DNA from: CAZCGA01 sp964498075
GTDB taxonomy: Bacteria > Desulfobacterota > Binatia > HRBIN30
Assembly: GCA_964498075.1 (NCBI GenBank)
Contig: CAZCGA010000013.1
Coordinates: forward strand, 12,633 to 76,632
Length of the DNA stretch: 64,000 bases
Direction: 5' to 3'
The notes beneath the pieces are model-generated. The model saw only the letters and a list, made by a program, of their open reading frames with translations. It was not told the origin of the DNA and ran no database searches. The translations under genes were made by a program, and so were the position numbers. Positions 1 through 9,363 of this stretch are shown here, piece after piece. The first letter of the stretch is position 1, and each line of letters starts with the position of its first letter.

Positions 1-1
1 C

Positions 2-334
2 ACCTTCCATCTCTCCGCGGCCCCCGAGGAGTACCGGCGGATCTACGCGCTACGGCCGACGCTGCGTCACTGGTTCTTCTGGCAGCTCGGGCGCGTCTTG
101 ACCGCAGTGCAGCGCCGCATGAAGGCGCGGGACGAGCTGGCGATGCACTGCACGTATCGCGACGGCAGCGAGATTCCCGCGGCCGACATGGAGGCGGTGC
201 GCGACGTCATCTGGAAGCACATGGTGATCTTCCCGTGGCGCCGGGGTGACGTGGTTGCCATCGACAACTACGCTGTGTCGCACGGCCGGCTGCCGTACCA
301 GGGTCCCCGCGGCGTCGCGGTCTGCTGGGCGTGA
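2..334 (+). CDS. TauD/TfdA-family dioxygenase, C-terminal part
   Basis: The frame is open from the left edge and ends at a TGA at 332-334, so only the last 110 residues are visible. The end reads W-R-R-G-D-V-V-A-I-D-N, then a V-S-H-G-R-L-P-Y stretch and G-P-R-G-V-A-V. This matches the C-terminal part of TauD/TfdA-type Fe(II)/2-oxoglutarate dioxygenases: the distal metal-binding His lies in the HGR motif, and the following Arg region binds 2-oxoglutarate. The substrate cannot be deduced. It is separated by 113 bases from the acyl-CoA dehydrogenase on the same strand. Family assignment rests on this tail only. Confidence 0.65.
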   Translation, partial: TFHLSAAPEEYRRIYALRPTLRHWFFWQLGRVLTAVQRRMKARDELAMHCTYRDGSEIPAADMEAVRDVIWKHMVIFPWRRGDVVAIDNYAVSHGRLPYQGPRGVAVCWA

Positions 335-447
335 TGCCGCGCCGACGCGAGGCAGCGGGGGAGCCGTAACGGTACTGGCTCCCCTGCGCCGGCGATGCTA
401 CAAACGGCGCACTTCCGCTGCGGAGCGATGGGAGGAGCAAGCGGCGC

Positions 448-2109
448 ATGGCAGACGCGATCGGCCCGATGGACCTCGCCGGCGTGCACCAGTTGGTGAC
501 GAGCACAGACACCGTCGTGCGGGAGGCGCTCGATGTGGCGCGCCAACGCACCCACGGCGGCAAAGGCATCGACGATGCGCAGGTACATTGCGAGCGACTC
601 GCGTATGCCGCAACCGAGGTGTGCGCGGCGAAGGAGCTGCTGGCGTACGCACAGGCCGCCGCGCAGCACGGGCACGGCGATCCGGTGGTGGACGAGATGG
701 CCGGCGCCTTCGCGGCCGAGGTAGCGCACCGATTGGCGGGCAACGTCGATGCGCATGCCGACGCGTTCGGCCTGAGCGATGATCTGCTGAACAAGACGCT
801 CGGCGCCAGCGCCACAAAGGCGCAGATCCGCAACGGTCTCAGCGACGCGCGCCTATGCGCCATTGGCCGTCACGTCATCCAACATCGCGGTGCGAATCAC
901 TCGTGGATCGAGAGCGACATCGCCTTGATGACACGCGATTCGGTGCGCCAGTTCGCCGAGACCGAGGTCGCGCCGATCGCCGAGCACATTCACCGTCACG
1001 ACGATCTCGTCCCCGAGTCGATCATTGCGAAGATGAGCGAGCTGGGCTTCTTCGGCATGTCCGTTTCCGAGGAGTTCGGTGGCGGCGGCATGGGCAACCT
1101 GCCGATGATCATTACCACCGAAGAGCTGTCGCGCTGCTCGCTGGCGGCGGCGGGCAGTCTCATCACGCGACCCGAGATCCTCACCAAGGCGCTGCTCAAG
1201 GGCGGCACCGACGCACAAAAGAAGAAGTGGCTGCCGCCGATCGCAGCGGGAAAGATCATGGTCGGCATCGCGGTGACCGAACCGGACACCGGCTCTGATG
1301 TCGCCTCGGTGAAATGCCGCGCCGATGCCGCCGAGATCGGGGGTAAGCAGGGCTATCTCATCAACGGCGCCAAGGCGTGGTGCACGTTTGCGGGCCGCGC
1401 CAACGTGCTGGCCCTGCTGGCGCGCACTGATCCCGACGTCAAGAAGGGCGCGCGTGGCCTGTCGCTGTTCATCGTGGACAAGGACGCCTTCACCGGCCAC
1501 ACGTTCGAGATGAAGCAGCCGACCGGCGGCATAGTCACCGGCAAGGCCGACGCGACGCCGGGCTATCGCGGCATGCACTCCTACACCCTCAGCTTCGACA
1601 ACTACTTCGTCCCGGCCGCGAACCTTGTCGGCGAGCAGGGCGGCCTGAACAAGGGCTTCTATCTGCAGATGAACGGTTTCGCGGCGGGTCGCCTGCAGAC
1701 GGGCGGGCGCGCCTCGGGCCTGGCCCAGGCGGCGCTCGAATGCACCGCGGAGTACGCCAACGACCGCAAACAGTTCGGCGAACCGATCGGCAACTTCCAA
1801 CTCACGCAGCACAAGCTTGGACGCATGGCGACGCACATCATGGCGGCACGGCAGCTCACGTACAGCGCAGCGTTGGCGATGGACCAGGACGAGTCGATCG
1901 CCATCGAGCCGGCAATGGCTAAGCTCTTCACCTCCGATGTCGCGGTGTGGACAACGCAGGAGGGACAACTGCTACACGGCGGCTGGGGCTACGCGGAAGA
2001 GTTCGCCATCTCGCGCTACGTCGTCGACGCGCAGGTGCTGCCCATCTTCGAAGGCGTCAAGCCGATCCTCGAGCTCAAGGTGATCGCCCGCAACCTGCTG
2101 GCCGCGTGA
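448..2109 (+). CDS. acyl-CoA dehydrogenase, methylsuccinyl-CoA dehydrogenase-like
   Basis: This 553-residue flavoprotein oxidises an acyl-CoA at the alpha-beta bond and passes electrons to ETF. It is longer than ordinary acyl-CoA dehydrogenases (about 380-400 residues) because of an N-terminal helical extension of roughly 150 residues. The dehydrogenase core shows VTEPDTGSD (277-285), a GRLQTGGRASG region and a GGWGYAEE signature near 511-518. Glu535 in LPIFEG sits at the position of the usual catalytic base. The extension and the KADATPGYRGMHSYTL stretch resemble (2S)-methylsuccinyl-CoA dehydrogenase of the ethylmalonyl-CoA pathway as I remember it; this subfamily call is less sure than the family. 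The ATG at 448 follows a GGAGGAG ribosome-binding site. Confidence 0.85.
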   Translation: MADAIGPMDLAGVHQLVTSTDTVVREALDVARQRTHGGKGIDDAQVHCERLAYAATEVCAAKELLAYAQAAAQHGHGDPVVDEMAGAFAAEVAHRLAGNVDAHADAFGLSDDLLNKTLGASATKAQIRNGLSDARLCAIGRHVIQHRGANHSWIESDIALMTRDSVRQFAETEVAPIAEHIHRHDDLVPESIIAKMSELGFFGMSVSEEFGGGGMGNLPMIITTEELSRCSLAAAGSLITRPEILTKALLKGGTDAQKKKWLPPIAAGKIMVGIAVTEPDTGSDVASVKCRADAAEIGGKQGYLINGAKAWCTFAGRANVLALLARTDPDVKKGARGLSLFIVDKDAFTGHTFEMKQPTGGIVTGKADATPGYRGMHSYTLSFDNYFVPAANLVGEQGGLNKGFYLQMNGFAAGRLQTGGRASGLAQAALECTAEYANDRKQFGEPIGNFQLTQHKLGRMATHIMAARQLTYSAALAMDQDESIAIEPAMAKLFTSDVAVWTTQEGQLLHGGWGYAEEFAISRYVVDAQVLPIFEGVKPILELKVIARNLLAA

Positions 2110-2221
2110 TGCCGCCGGGCGCCCGGGAAATCGCCTTGAACCCTTGACTGCGCATGGTGCCGTGAGCCATATGGCAAGCGGTGATACGTGTGACAACCGA
2201 CTACTGAGAGGGGAGGGGCTC

Positions 2222-3256
2222 ATGCGAAAGTTCGAAGACACACGCGTCGTTCCAGTGCACCGCTTCACACGCCGGCTACAGTGGTTCGCTGCCGCGGTCG
2301 TGTTGCTGCCGCTCGTCCTGAGCTCCAGCGCGCACGCCGGGGAACCGTTCGTGGGAGTTGACATCGGCGCATCCAAGCCGACGAACAACTTCTATCGCCG
2401 GCACGTGTCGAACGGCGCCACCGCCAATCCGTTCGCCGGCTACATGCTCAACAAATACCTCGGCGCTGAAGGGCAGCTCCATTTCACCTTCCAGGAGCCG
2501 AAGGAGGACTTCGACTACTCACGGTCGACCCAGACCACGTCGCTGTTCGGCTTCACGGTCGGCCCCCGGATCGCGCTGCCGCTCGACCAGAACTTCGAGT
2601 TCTATGGCACCGGCCAGGGCGGATTCTTCACGGGCATGAGTGGGGCGCTGACCCACACGTCGGGTGGTCTGTCTGCAGGAGGCGGCTTGGACTACAACCT
2701 GAGTCTGAACTGGAAGCTCGGCCTGTACGGACGCTGGAACCACGCCTTCCAGTCGCCGCGTCCCACTACCCTGATGGTCCCGCCTGATCAGCAGGGTCCC
2801 ACTGACGCGGAATGGGTGACCGGCGGCATCAGCGTCCGGTATCAGTTTGCGCAGCCGCCACCCGCCCTGCCACCGCCGCCGAAGGTTGCGGAAGCACCGC
2901 CGCCGCCACCTCCCGTCAAGAAGAAGATCGTGCTGCGTGCGGTGCACTTCGATACCGATAAGTCAGACATCCGCCAGGATGCCGTGCCCATTCTCGATGA
3001 GGCGGCGCAGATCCTGAAGGATGAGGGCACCGTGGCCGTCATCGTGGCGGGGCACACCGACAGTCGGGCGAGCGACGAGTACAACCAGAAGCTCTCCGAG
3101 CGGCGCGCCGACGCAGTGAAGAAATACCTGGTTGACCACGGCATCGCCGCCAGCCGCATCAAGTCCATCGGCTATGGCGAGACCAAACCGGTCGCCACGA
3201 ACGACACTGCCGATGGACGCCAGCAGAACCGACGAGTCGAGCTGGATGTTGAGTAG
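2222..3256 (+). CDS. OmpA-family outer-membrane protein
   Basis: Start chosen at 2222 because GGGGAGGGG lies just upstream and the protein then begins with a signal peptide that should be cut after SSAHA (residue 39). Residues about 40-200 look like an eight-stranded OmpA-type beta-barrel with alternating polar and apolar residues and many Gly and aromatic residues. A proline-rich linker follows, then a C-terminal OmpA domain (about 240-344) with the peptidoglycan-binding signature GHTDSRASDEYNQKLSERRA. The expected role is to anchor the outer membrane to peptidoglycan. It is a single gene with opposite-strand genes downstream. The open frame extends upstream to 2144, but that part has no signal-like start. 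Confidence 0.88.
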   Translation: MRKFEDTRVVPVHRFTRRLQWFAAAVVLLPLVLSSSAHAGEPFVGVDIGASKPTNNFYRRHVSNGATANPFAGYMLNKYLGAEGQLHFTFQEPKEDFDYSRSTQTTSLFGFTVGPRIALPLDQNFEFYGTGQGGFFTGMSGALTHTSGGLSAGGGLDYNLSLNWKLGLYGRWNHAFQSPRPTTLMVPPDQQGPTDAEWVTGGISVRYQFAQPPPALPPPPKVAEAPPPPPPVKKKIVLRAVHFDTDKSDIRQDAVPILDEAAQILKDEGTVAVIVAGHTDSRASDEYNQKLSERRADAVKKYLVDHGIAASRIKSIGYGETKPVATNDTADGRQQNRRVELDVE

Positions 3257-3269
3257 CCCGCGGCGCTTC

Positions 3270-4034
3270 TCAGCGGCGCAGCCCTAGCTTCTCTCGCTGC
3301 TTGCGCCGCGCGACACGGCTCTCCGGCGCGCTCCACACCGCTGTGGTGCGCGCCGCTTCGTCAGGGGTCTCGGCCTGCAGGCGCGCGATTGCCTCGGCAA
3401 CGAGCGCTGCCTTGGCGTGCGCATAGGCGTCGCGGGGAAAGGCGCCCAAGCGTGCGGCACGCCGCAGCACGGTCGGCGCGAAGCTCTCGACGGGAAACAG
3501 CTCGTCGATGACTCCAAGGCGCAGCGCTTGGCTTGCCGGGTACAACGCGGCCCCCAGGATCAGCTCGCTGGCGCGCGCCTGCGCCAGGCGGAGCCGCACG
3601 ATCTCGAACGCCGCCCGCGGGAATGCCGCACCGACGGCAACTTCGTTCAGACCGATCCGGTAGTCGCCCTCGACCCCGAGACGGTAATCGCACGCCAGGA
3701 CGAGCACCAGCCCACCCGCAACGGCGTGGCCGTTCATCATCGCCACCGTGGGCTTTGGAAATGCCAGCAGCTGCAGATGGGCGTCGCGATAGAGCCAATA
3801 CAGGCGTTGCTCCTGCCCTGCATCACGCCGCGGTGCCACGAAGTCGAACCCGCCGCTGAAGAACGCTCCCGCACCGGTCAGCACGACGGCGCGGACGCCG
3901 TCGTCGGCGCGGGCGTCGGCCAACGCCGCCGCCAGATCGGTGAGCAAGGTCTCGTCAATCGCGTTGGCAGGAGGACGGTCCAAGATGAGGACGCGCACGC
4001 CGCCCTCGCGATTCTCCACTCGTACGGCGCTCAT
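3270..4034 (-). CDS. enoyl-CoA hydratase/isomerase (crotonase) family
   Basis: The 254-residue protein has the normal crotonase length and fold markers: an N-terminal V-R-V-L-I-L-D-R-P-P-A-N-A-I motif, the oxyanion-hole segment around GAGAFFSGGFDF, and a second segment around MNGHAVAGGLVLVLACDYR. One usual catalytic Glu, in the G...E..LG region, is not clearly present in its expected place. The reaction could therefore be hydration, isomerisation or another crotonase chemistry. It converges with the OmpA-type gene, only 13 bases away. Confidence 0.8.
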   Translation of the reverse strand: MSAVRVENREGGVRVLILDRPPANAIDETLLTDLAAALADARADDGVRAVVLTGAGAFFSGGFDFVAPRRDAGQEQRLYWLYRDAHLQLLAFPKPTVAMMNGHAVAGGLVLVLACDYRLGVEGDYRIGLNEVAVGAAFPRAAFEIVRLRLAQARASELILGAALYPASQALRLGVIDELFPVESFAPTVLRRAARLGAFPRDAYAHAKAALVAEAIARLQAETPDEAARTTAVWSAPESRVARRKQREKLGLRR

Positions 4035-4065
4035 GACGCGGCCTATACGTGCACCTCCGCGCGCA

Positions 4066-4512
4066 TCAGCGTTGTGGTTTCAGTTTTCCGGCGTGCTCGC
4101 CCAGGTACGTCTGCGCGCGCTGCGACTCCGCGGAAGGCCAGCGATCCTCGAGACGTCGAATGTGGTCTCCTTCGAAGACGGCCGTCTCCTCACCTTCGAT
4201 GCGCAACGCCGGCGCGCCCGCTAGCGTGTAGACCGCGGCCCAACGGAACCAGACGGTACCGTCGCGCTCCGTCGGACCTTCGAGCATCTCGACGCTGCGC
4301 GAGTCGAAGCGGCGGTCGAACGTGTCCAGCACCTGCTTGAAGGACGCCATCAGCGCCTCACGTCCCTCAATCCGACCGCCGAACGGCAGGTCAGCGAACG
4401 TTTCGTACACTGCGTCCTCGGTGAAGAACGAGGCGACCTTCGACCAGTCGTCGGTTGCGTAGGCATCCTCGAAGGCTGCCGCGTAGCTCATGAACCGCTG
4501 CATGTTGCTCAT
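4066..4512 (-). CDS. SnoaL-like / NTF2-fold protein
   Basis: This 148-residue protein fits the SnoaL-like NTF2 fold: an N-terminal helix (Y-A-T-D-D-W), then F-F-T-E-D-A-V-Y-E-T-F, G-R-I-E-G-R-E-A-L, and a W-F-R-W-A strand followed by the E-G-D-H-I-R-R-L strand pair. Members are small cavity proteins acting as isomerases, cyclases or hydrolases, or with no known activity. It follows the crotonase gene's upstream end by 31 bases on the same strand and may be co-transcribed with it. The specific function is unknown. Confidence 0.7.
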   Translation of the reverse strand: MSNMQRFMSYAAAFEDAYATDDWSKVASFFTEDAVYETFADLPFGGRIEGREALMASFKQVLDTFDRRFDSRSVEMLEGPTERDGTVWFRWAAVYTLAGAPALRIEGEETAVFEGDHIRRLEDRWPSAESQRAQTYLGEHAGKLKPQR

Positions 4513-4718
4513 GTCTCGTTTTCCCTCCTCGGCGGTGCCATCTTATGTCAGCACGCGAGACGTGACTAGGCCTGCGGCCGGCGTCATTTCTATGGCCCGC
4601 TCCCCGTTGGGTCGCTGCAGACTGCCAAGTCCGACAGGCTGCTAGGCTACTCGATCGTTGGAACGCCGAGCCCGGCGGTCTTCGCAAAGGCCGCCGGTCT
4701 GTGCTTTGGTGTGTGGCC

Positions 4719-5333
4719 ATGGGTACAGCGACCGAGGTGAGAACAAGTCGCCGGATTGGCGGCCGTCTCGCCGGATGGCCGCTCGTCGGTTGGTCCGCGT
4801 TGGTCGTTGCGGCGCTGGTCGTTGCGATCCTCGCATCGCGCGGGGCGGCTGAGGCCGGCGTGCGAGCGATCATTCGGGGAACCGCCCTGACCTCGCTCAT
4901 CCTGTTCAGCAGCGCCTTCGTGGCGGCGTCCCTCAACCGGACGTGGCCGAGTCCGCTGAGCCGATGGATGCTGGTGAACCGGCGTTATCTCGGCGTCTCG
5001 TTCGCCGTATCGCACTTCGTCCACCTCGTCGCCATCATCAGACTGACGACGACGTTGCCCGACTTCGAGCCCAATCCCGCCACGGTCGTCGGCGGCGGGC
5101 TGGCGTACGTCTTCATCGCGGCGATGACCGCCACCTCCTTCGATCGCAGCGCCGCATGGATCGGCCGGCGCGCCTGGCGGGTGCTGCACACCACGGGGGT
5201 GTACTACATCTGGCTGATCTTCTTCATCACCTACCTGCCGCGGGCGCTTCAATCGCCTGCGTATGTACCGTATCCGGCCGTACTCCTCGCGGCGCTGGCG
5301 CTGCGTACCTTTGGACGCGTGCGGCGCCCGTAG
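4719..5333 (+). CDS. ferric-reductase-like transmembrane protein
   Basis: The 204-residue membrane protein has about six hydrophobic segments. Conserved-looking histidines occur in R-Y-L-G-V-S-F-A-V-S-H-F-V-H and in W-R-V-L-H-T-T-G-V-Y-Y-I-W. This pattern is that of the ferric reductase / MsrQ-like cytochrome b family, whose histidines hold b-type haem. ATG 4719 was taken as start. An in-frame GTG at 4701 would add six residues. No MsrP partner is adjacent, so its electron acceptor is unknown. Confidence 0.7.
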   Translation: MGTATEVRTSRRIGGRLAGWPLVGWSALVVAALVVAILASRGAAEAGVRAIIRGTALTSLILFSSAFVAASLNRTWPSPLSRWMLVNRRYLGVSFAVSHFVHLVAIIRLTTTLPDFEPNPATVVGGGLAYVFIAAMTATSFDRSAAWIGRRAWRVLHTTGVYYIWLIFFITYLPRALQSPAYVPYPAVLLAALALRTFGRVRRP

Positions 5334-5529
5334 GCAACGCGTACGACGCGATCCAACTCGCCGCATCAGCCGTGGCTGGGGGGGGCGCCGTGGAGGTCGC
5401 AATCATCGAGACCTTCTTCGGCGGGCAATGAGATCACGGCCCTGGGTCTTGACCCTGAGTCTGCCGGACTGCCAGACTCGCTGAAACAGTCCTGAACCCG
5501 AGTTCCGAGCCCAAGAGGGAGGTTCAAGT

Positions 5530-6555
5530 ATGCAGAAGGGGATGAACCGCCAGATCCTGCTGGCCGCGCGGCCGGTGGGGATGGTGAAGGAAAGTGATTT
5601 CGCGCGCCGCGAAGTGCCGATTGCGGCGCCCACGGACGGCGAGTTTCTGGTTCGCAACATCTACCTGTCGCTCGATCCGACTATCCGCGGCTGGATGAAC
5701 GAGGCGGACACGTACATGGCGGCGATCAAGATCGGCGAAGTGATGCGCGGCGGCGGCATCGGCGTGGTGGTCGAGTCGCGCAATCCGCAGTACGCCGCCG
5801 GCGACATCGTCTTCGGGATGTTCGGATGGCAGGACTACTTCCTGGCAAGTGCGGGCGATCCGATGCGCCCGATGACGCTACCGAAGGGCATACCGTTGAC
5901 CGCCGCGATCAGCGTCTTCGGCATCACCGGCATCACCGCCTACTTCGGCTTGCTCGACATCGGCCAGCCGAAGGCAGGAGAGACGGTCGTCGTCTCGGGT
6001 GCGGCCGGCGCGACGGGATCGGTTGCGGGGCAGATCGCCAAGATCAAAGGCTGCAGGGTCGTCGGCATCGCCGGGAGCGATGCGAAGTGCACATGGGTAA
6101 CGAACGACCTCGGCTTCGATGCCTGCATCAACTACAAGACCGAGAGCGTCGCCGCGCGCCTCAGGCAAACGTGTCCGCAGAGCATCGACGTCTACTTCGA
6201 CAATGTCGGCGGCGAGATCCTCGATACGGTGCTCACGATGATCAACCTGCGCGCGCGCATCGTGCTCTGCGGCGCCATCTCGATGTACAACGCCGTCGAG
6301 CTGCCGCCCGGTCCGAAGAACTACATGGCGCTGATCATCAAGCGGGCGCGCATGGAGGGCTTCATCGTCTCGGACTTCATGCCACGCTTTCCAGAGGCCG
6401 CCATGCAGATCGCCCAGTGGGTCGGCGAGGGCAAAGTCAAGTACGCCGTCGACGTCGTCGAGGGCTTAGAGAACGCGACCACGGCGATCAATCGTCTGTT
6501 CACAGGTGCCAACATGGGCAAGCTGGTCGTCAAGGTTTCGGACGAGCCGGCGTAG
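5530..6555 (+). CDS. NADP-dependent oxidoreductase, MDR family (curcumin/prostaglandin reductase type)
   Basis: This 341-residue zinc-free medium-chain dehydrogenase/reductase has an N-terminal RQILLAARPVG start and Y-L-S-L-D-P-T-I-R-G-W. The cofactor-binding glycine run is V-V-S-G-A-A-G-A-T-G-S-V-A-G-Q, followed by G-C-R-V-V-G-I-A-G-S. Y-F-D-N-V-G-G is also typical. Such enzymes reduce the double bond of alpha,beta-unsaturated ketones with NADPH. ATG 5530 is supported by GAGGGAGG seven bases upstream. It stands alone, converging with glgC. Confidence 0.88.
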   Translation: MQKGMNRQILLAARPVGMVKESDFARREVPIAAPTDGEFLVRNIYLSLDPTIRGWMNEADTYMAAIKIGEVMRGGGIGVVVESRNPQYAAGDIVFGMFGWQDYFLASAGDPMRPMTLPKGIPLTAAISVFGITGITAYFGLLDIGQPKAGETVVVSGAAGATGSVAGQIAKIKGCRVVGIAGSDAKCTWVTNDLGFDACINYKTESVAARLRQTCPQSIDVYFDNVGGEILDTVLTMINLRARIVLCGAISMYNAVELPPGPKNYMALIIKRARMEGFIVSDFMPRFPEAAMQIAQWVGEGKVKYAVDVVEGLENATTAINRLFTGANMGKLVVKVSDEPA

Positions 6556-6604
6556 GACTGGAGCAACAGCAACCAGGGAAGGAGAATCGTGTGAAGGTGG
6601 GAGG

Positions 6605-7924
6605 TCAGATCGTCCCGATCACCGCGCCCTTGGGGACCACCACGACGCCGTTTTCGGTGACTGTGAAGCGCTGGCGGTCGTGCTCGAGGTCGTGGCCGAT
6701 GACCTCACCTTCACCGATGATGGCACCCTTGTCGATGATGGTACGGCGGATGCGGGCGTGGCGACCGATCTCGACGTCATCGAAGATGACGCTGTCCTGT
6801 ACGTGGGTCCAGCTGTGCACGATCACGTTCGGGCTGAGGATGGAGTGCTCGACGCGCCCACCGCTGATGATACAGCCGTTACTGACGAGGGAATCCAGGA
6901 CCTCGCCTTGACGCTGGGCGCCGCGGAACACCGTCTTGGCGGGGGGCGCCTGGGGTTGGAACGTGCGGATGGGCCAGTCCTTGTCGTACAAGTTGAACAT
7001 CGGGCTCACCGAGACGAGATCCATGTTCGCGTCGAAGTAGCTGTCGAGCGTGCCGATGTCGCGCCAGTACTTCACGGCACGGTTGCTGCGGTCGCGGAAG
7101 GGAAACGCATACACGTTTTCCTGGCTGCGGATCATGTGCGGGATGATGTTCCTGCCGAAGTCGTGGCTGCTGGAGCGCTTGGCGTCCTCCATCACCTCGC
7201 GCACCAGGGCCGAGGTGTTGAAGACGTAGATGCCCATGGAGATGAGCGCGCAGTCCGCGTTCGTCGGCATCGGCTGCGGCGCCGGCGGCTTCTCGAGAAA
7301 CTCGCACACCCGCCATCCGGCGTCCACGGTGACCACGCCAAACCGCGTCGCGTCTTGGAGTGGGGCTTCGGCGCAGGCGATGGTCAGGTCGGCACCGGTG
7401 GCGACGTGCGCCGCGATCATCTCGCTGTAGTCCATCTTGTAGACGTGATCGCCGCCGAGGATGAGGACCAGCTCGGGGCGTTCCATCTCGATCGTGTAGA
7501 TGTTTTGGAAGAGTGCGTCCGCCGTGCCCTCGTACCAGCGGTTGTCGGCGCGTTGCTGCGGCGGGATGACGTCGATGTACTCACCCATGCCACTGTGGAA
7601 GATGCTCCACGCTTCCTTGATGTGGCGGTCGAGCGAGTAGGACTTGTACTGGGTGAGGACGTGAATCTTGCGGATGCCGGAGTTGATGCAGTTGGAGAGC
7701 GTGAAGTCGATGATCCGGTAGATGCCGCCGAACGGTACGGCGGGCTTGGCGCGGTCGCGGGTGAGTGGATAGAGGCGTTCGCCCTGTCCGCCGGCCAAGA
7801 CCATGGCCACCGTGCGCCTCAGCTCACGGCTGAGCTGCGCGGGTTGTGACGAGCTGAGCCAGGCGGCTTTGCTGCCCTCGTGTTCCTCAGGTGCGTTCGC
7901 TTCCGCATCCAGGCTATATGCCAT
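6605..7924 (-). CDS. glgC: glucose-1-phosphate adenylyltransferase (ADP-glucose pyrophosphorylase)
   Basis: This 439-residue enzyme makes ADP-glucose from glucose-1-phosphate and ATP, the committed step of glycogen synthesis. The nucleotide-binding motif V-L-A-G-G-Q-G-E-R-L-Y-P-L-T follows a poorly conserved N-terminal tail. P-A-V-P-F-G-G-I-Y-R-I-I-D-F-T-L-S-N-C is the GlgC hallmark, and A-D-N-R-W-Y-E-G-T-A-D-A is also present. The C-terminal part is a left-handed beta-helix hexapeptide region. No other glycogen gene is in the window. It is divergent from the P450 gene across a 200-base gap. Confidence 0.95.
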   Translation of the reverse strand: MAYSLDAEANAPEEHEGSKAAWLSSSQPAQLSRELRRTVAMVLAGGQGERLYPLTRDRAKPAVPFGGIYRIIDFTLSNCINSGIRKIHVLTQYKSYSLDRHIKEAWSIFHSGMGEYIDVIPPQQRADNRWYEGTADALFQNIYTIEMERPELVLILGGDHVYKMDYSEMIAAHVATGADLTIACAEAPLQDATRFGVVTVDAGWRVCEFLEKPPAPQPMPTNADCALISMGIYVFNTSALVREVMEDAKRSSSHDFGRNIIPHMIRSQENVYAFPFRDRSNRAVKYWRDIGTLDSYFDANMDLVSVSPMFNLYDKDWPIRTFQPQAPPAKTVFRGAQRQGEVLDSLVSNGCIISGGRVEHSILSPNVIVHSWTHVQDSVIFDDVEIGRHARIRRTIIDKGAIIGEGEVIGHDLEHDRQRFTVTENGVVVVPKGAVIGTI

Positions 7925-8124
7925 TCACAGCTCGCCACGGGCGGACTCGGTTTCCACCGTGGCCACCGCAAACTAGGCAGAAGTCTTCGCCGCGTCAATC
8001 ATGACGCGGGTCGCGACCTCGGGGTGGAACCCGGCATGACCCACGGCAGGAATTAGGTCAATCGCTTGACTGGAGCAGTTGCTCCCGGTAAGCGATCGGG
8101 CGGCAGCTTGGGTCAGAGAACACG

Positions 8125-9309
8125 ATGAACGACGTCCCGGCGGATCTCTTCGTGGAGAACTCGATCGTCTCCGAGATGCGCGACACCTACGCGATGTTCG
8201 CCGAGATGCGGCGCGCGCAACCCGTGGCGCGTATCGATCTGCCGGTGCGCACCGTTTACATCGTCTTGCGCTATGATGACGTGTCGGCGGTGCTGCGCGA
8301 TCCCGACACGTATTCGTCCCGCATCATGAGCGCCGTCATGGGACCGGTGATGGGCCGCACCATCCTCGAGATGGGTGGCCAGGAGCACACCACCTATCGC
8401 GGGCTGGCGTCGCACGCCTTCCGCCCCAAGGAGATCGAACGCTACAGCGTGCAGCTGATCGAACCGCTGGTACACGAGATGATCGACGCGATCGTGAAGG
8501 GCGGAGGTCGGGCCGAGCTGGTCAGCCAGCTCACGACGCACTTCCCGCTCACCATCATCGCGCGCATGCTGGGCGTGCCGATCCGCGACTACGCGCAGTT
8601 TCAGAAGTGGTCGCTCGATCTCATCGCCTACAACCCGCGCAACCCGGAAACCGGCTTGGCCGCATCGCGGGCGCTGAAGGAGTACCTGGCACCGGTCGTC
8701 GCGCAGCGGAAGGTCGAGCCGCAGGCAGACCTGATCAGCGAGCTGCTGGCGGCGCACGTCGACGGCCGGCGCCTGAGTGACGATGAGATCTTCGGCTTTC
8801 TGCTGTTGCTGCTGCCGGCGGGTGCGGAGACGACGTTCCGACTGCTCGGCAACGTGCTGTTCGCGTTGCTGTCGCATCCCGATCAGCTCGACGAGGTGCG
8901 CGCCGATCTGGACGGGCAGCTGCCATGGGCGCTGGAGGAAACCCTGCGCTGGGAACCACCGTTGATCGGTACGGCGCGCGAGACCACGCGCGCCGTGACG
9001 CTGCGCGGCGTGGAGATTCCCGCCGACGCGCTGGTCTCCGCCATGATCGGTCCGGCGAATCACGACGAGGAGCACTATCCAGAGCCCGATCGTTTCGACC
9101 TGCATCGTCACGCCGACGATCACCTGTCCTTCGGGCTCGGCAAGCACTTCTGCCTCGGCTACCACCTGGCACGGATCGAGGTGCTCACCGCCGTGCGCGC
9201 CACGCTGCAGCGCCTGCGCAACCTGCGTCTCGACCAGTCGCGGGAGTCGTACATCCGTGGCATCAGCTTCCGGTCGCCGAACTGCCTCCCGGTGCTGTTC
9301 GATTCATGA
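8125..9309 (+). CDS. cytochrome P450
   Basis: This 394-residue soluble bacterial P450 has the I-helix oxygen-binding motif A-G-A-E-T-T (232-237), the K-helix E-x-x-R (Glu272-Arg275) and the haem-binding loop F-G-L-G-K-H-F-C-L-G with Cys343 as the proximal ligand. It is a class I type monooxygenase needing a ferredoxin and reductase. None is adjacent; the ferredoxin at 42.2 kb is an unrelated 7Fe type. The substrate is unknown. Next to a lone sugar epimerase and a dienelactone hydrolase it suggests oxidative catabolism, but that link is weak. Confidence 0.93.
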   Translation: MNDVPADLFVENSIVSEMRDTYAMFAEMRRAQPVARIDLPVRTVYIVLRYDDVSAVLRDPDTYSSRIMSAVMGPVMGRTILEMGGQEHTTYRGLASHAFRPKEIERYSVQLIEPLVHEMIDAIVKGGGRAELVSQLTTHFPLTIIARMLGVPIRDYAQFQKWSLDLIAYNPRNPETGLAASRALKEYLAPVVAQRKVEPQADLISELLAAHVDGRRLSDDEIFGFLLLLLPAGAETTFRLLGNVLFALLSHPDQLDEVRADLDGQLPWALEETLRWEPPLIGTARETTRAVTLRGVEIPADALVSAMIGPANHDEEHYPEPDRFDLHRHADDHLSFGLGKHFCLGYHLARIEVLTAVRATLQRLRNLRLDQSRESYIRGISFRSPNCLPVLFDS

Positions 9310-9363
9310 AGCGGTGCGCCACCAAATGACGGTCGCCGCCGATTTGTGATATGCAACGGCGGC

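Noticed and set aside
853..1968. A 371-codon minus-strand open frame across the acyl-CoA dehydrogenase
   Set aside because: Fully inside a well-supported flavoprotein gene on the opposite strand, with Arg/His-rich non-protein-like composition.
5441..5480. Short hairpins upstream of the MDR oxidoreductase as a riboswitch or attenuator
   Set aside because: Stems are only 5-7 bases and the arrangement matches no class that I recognise.
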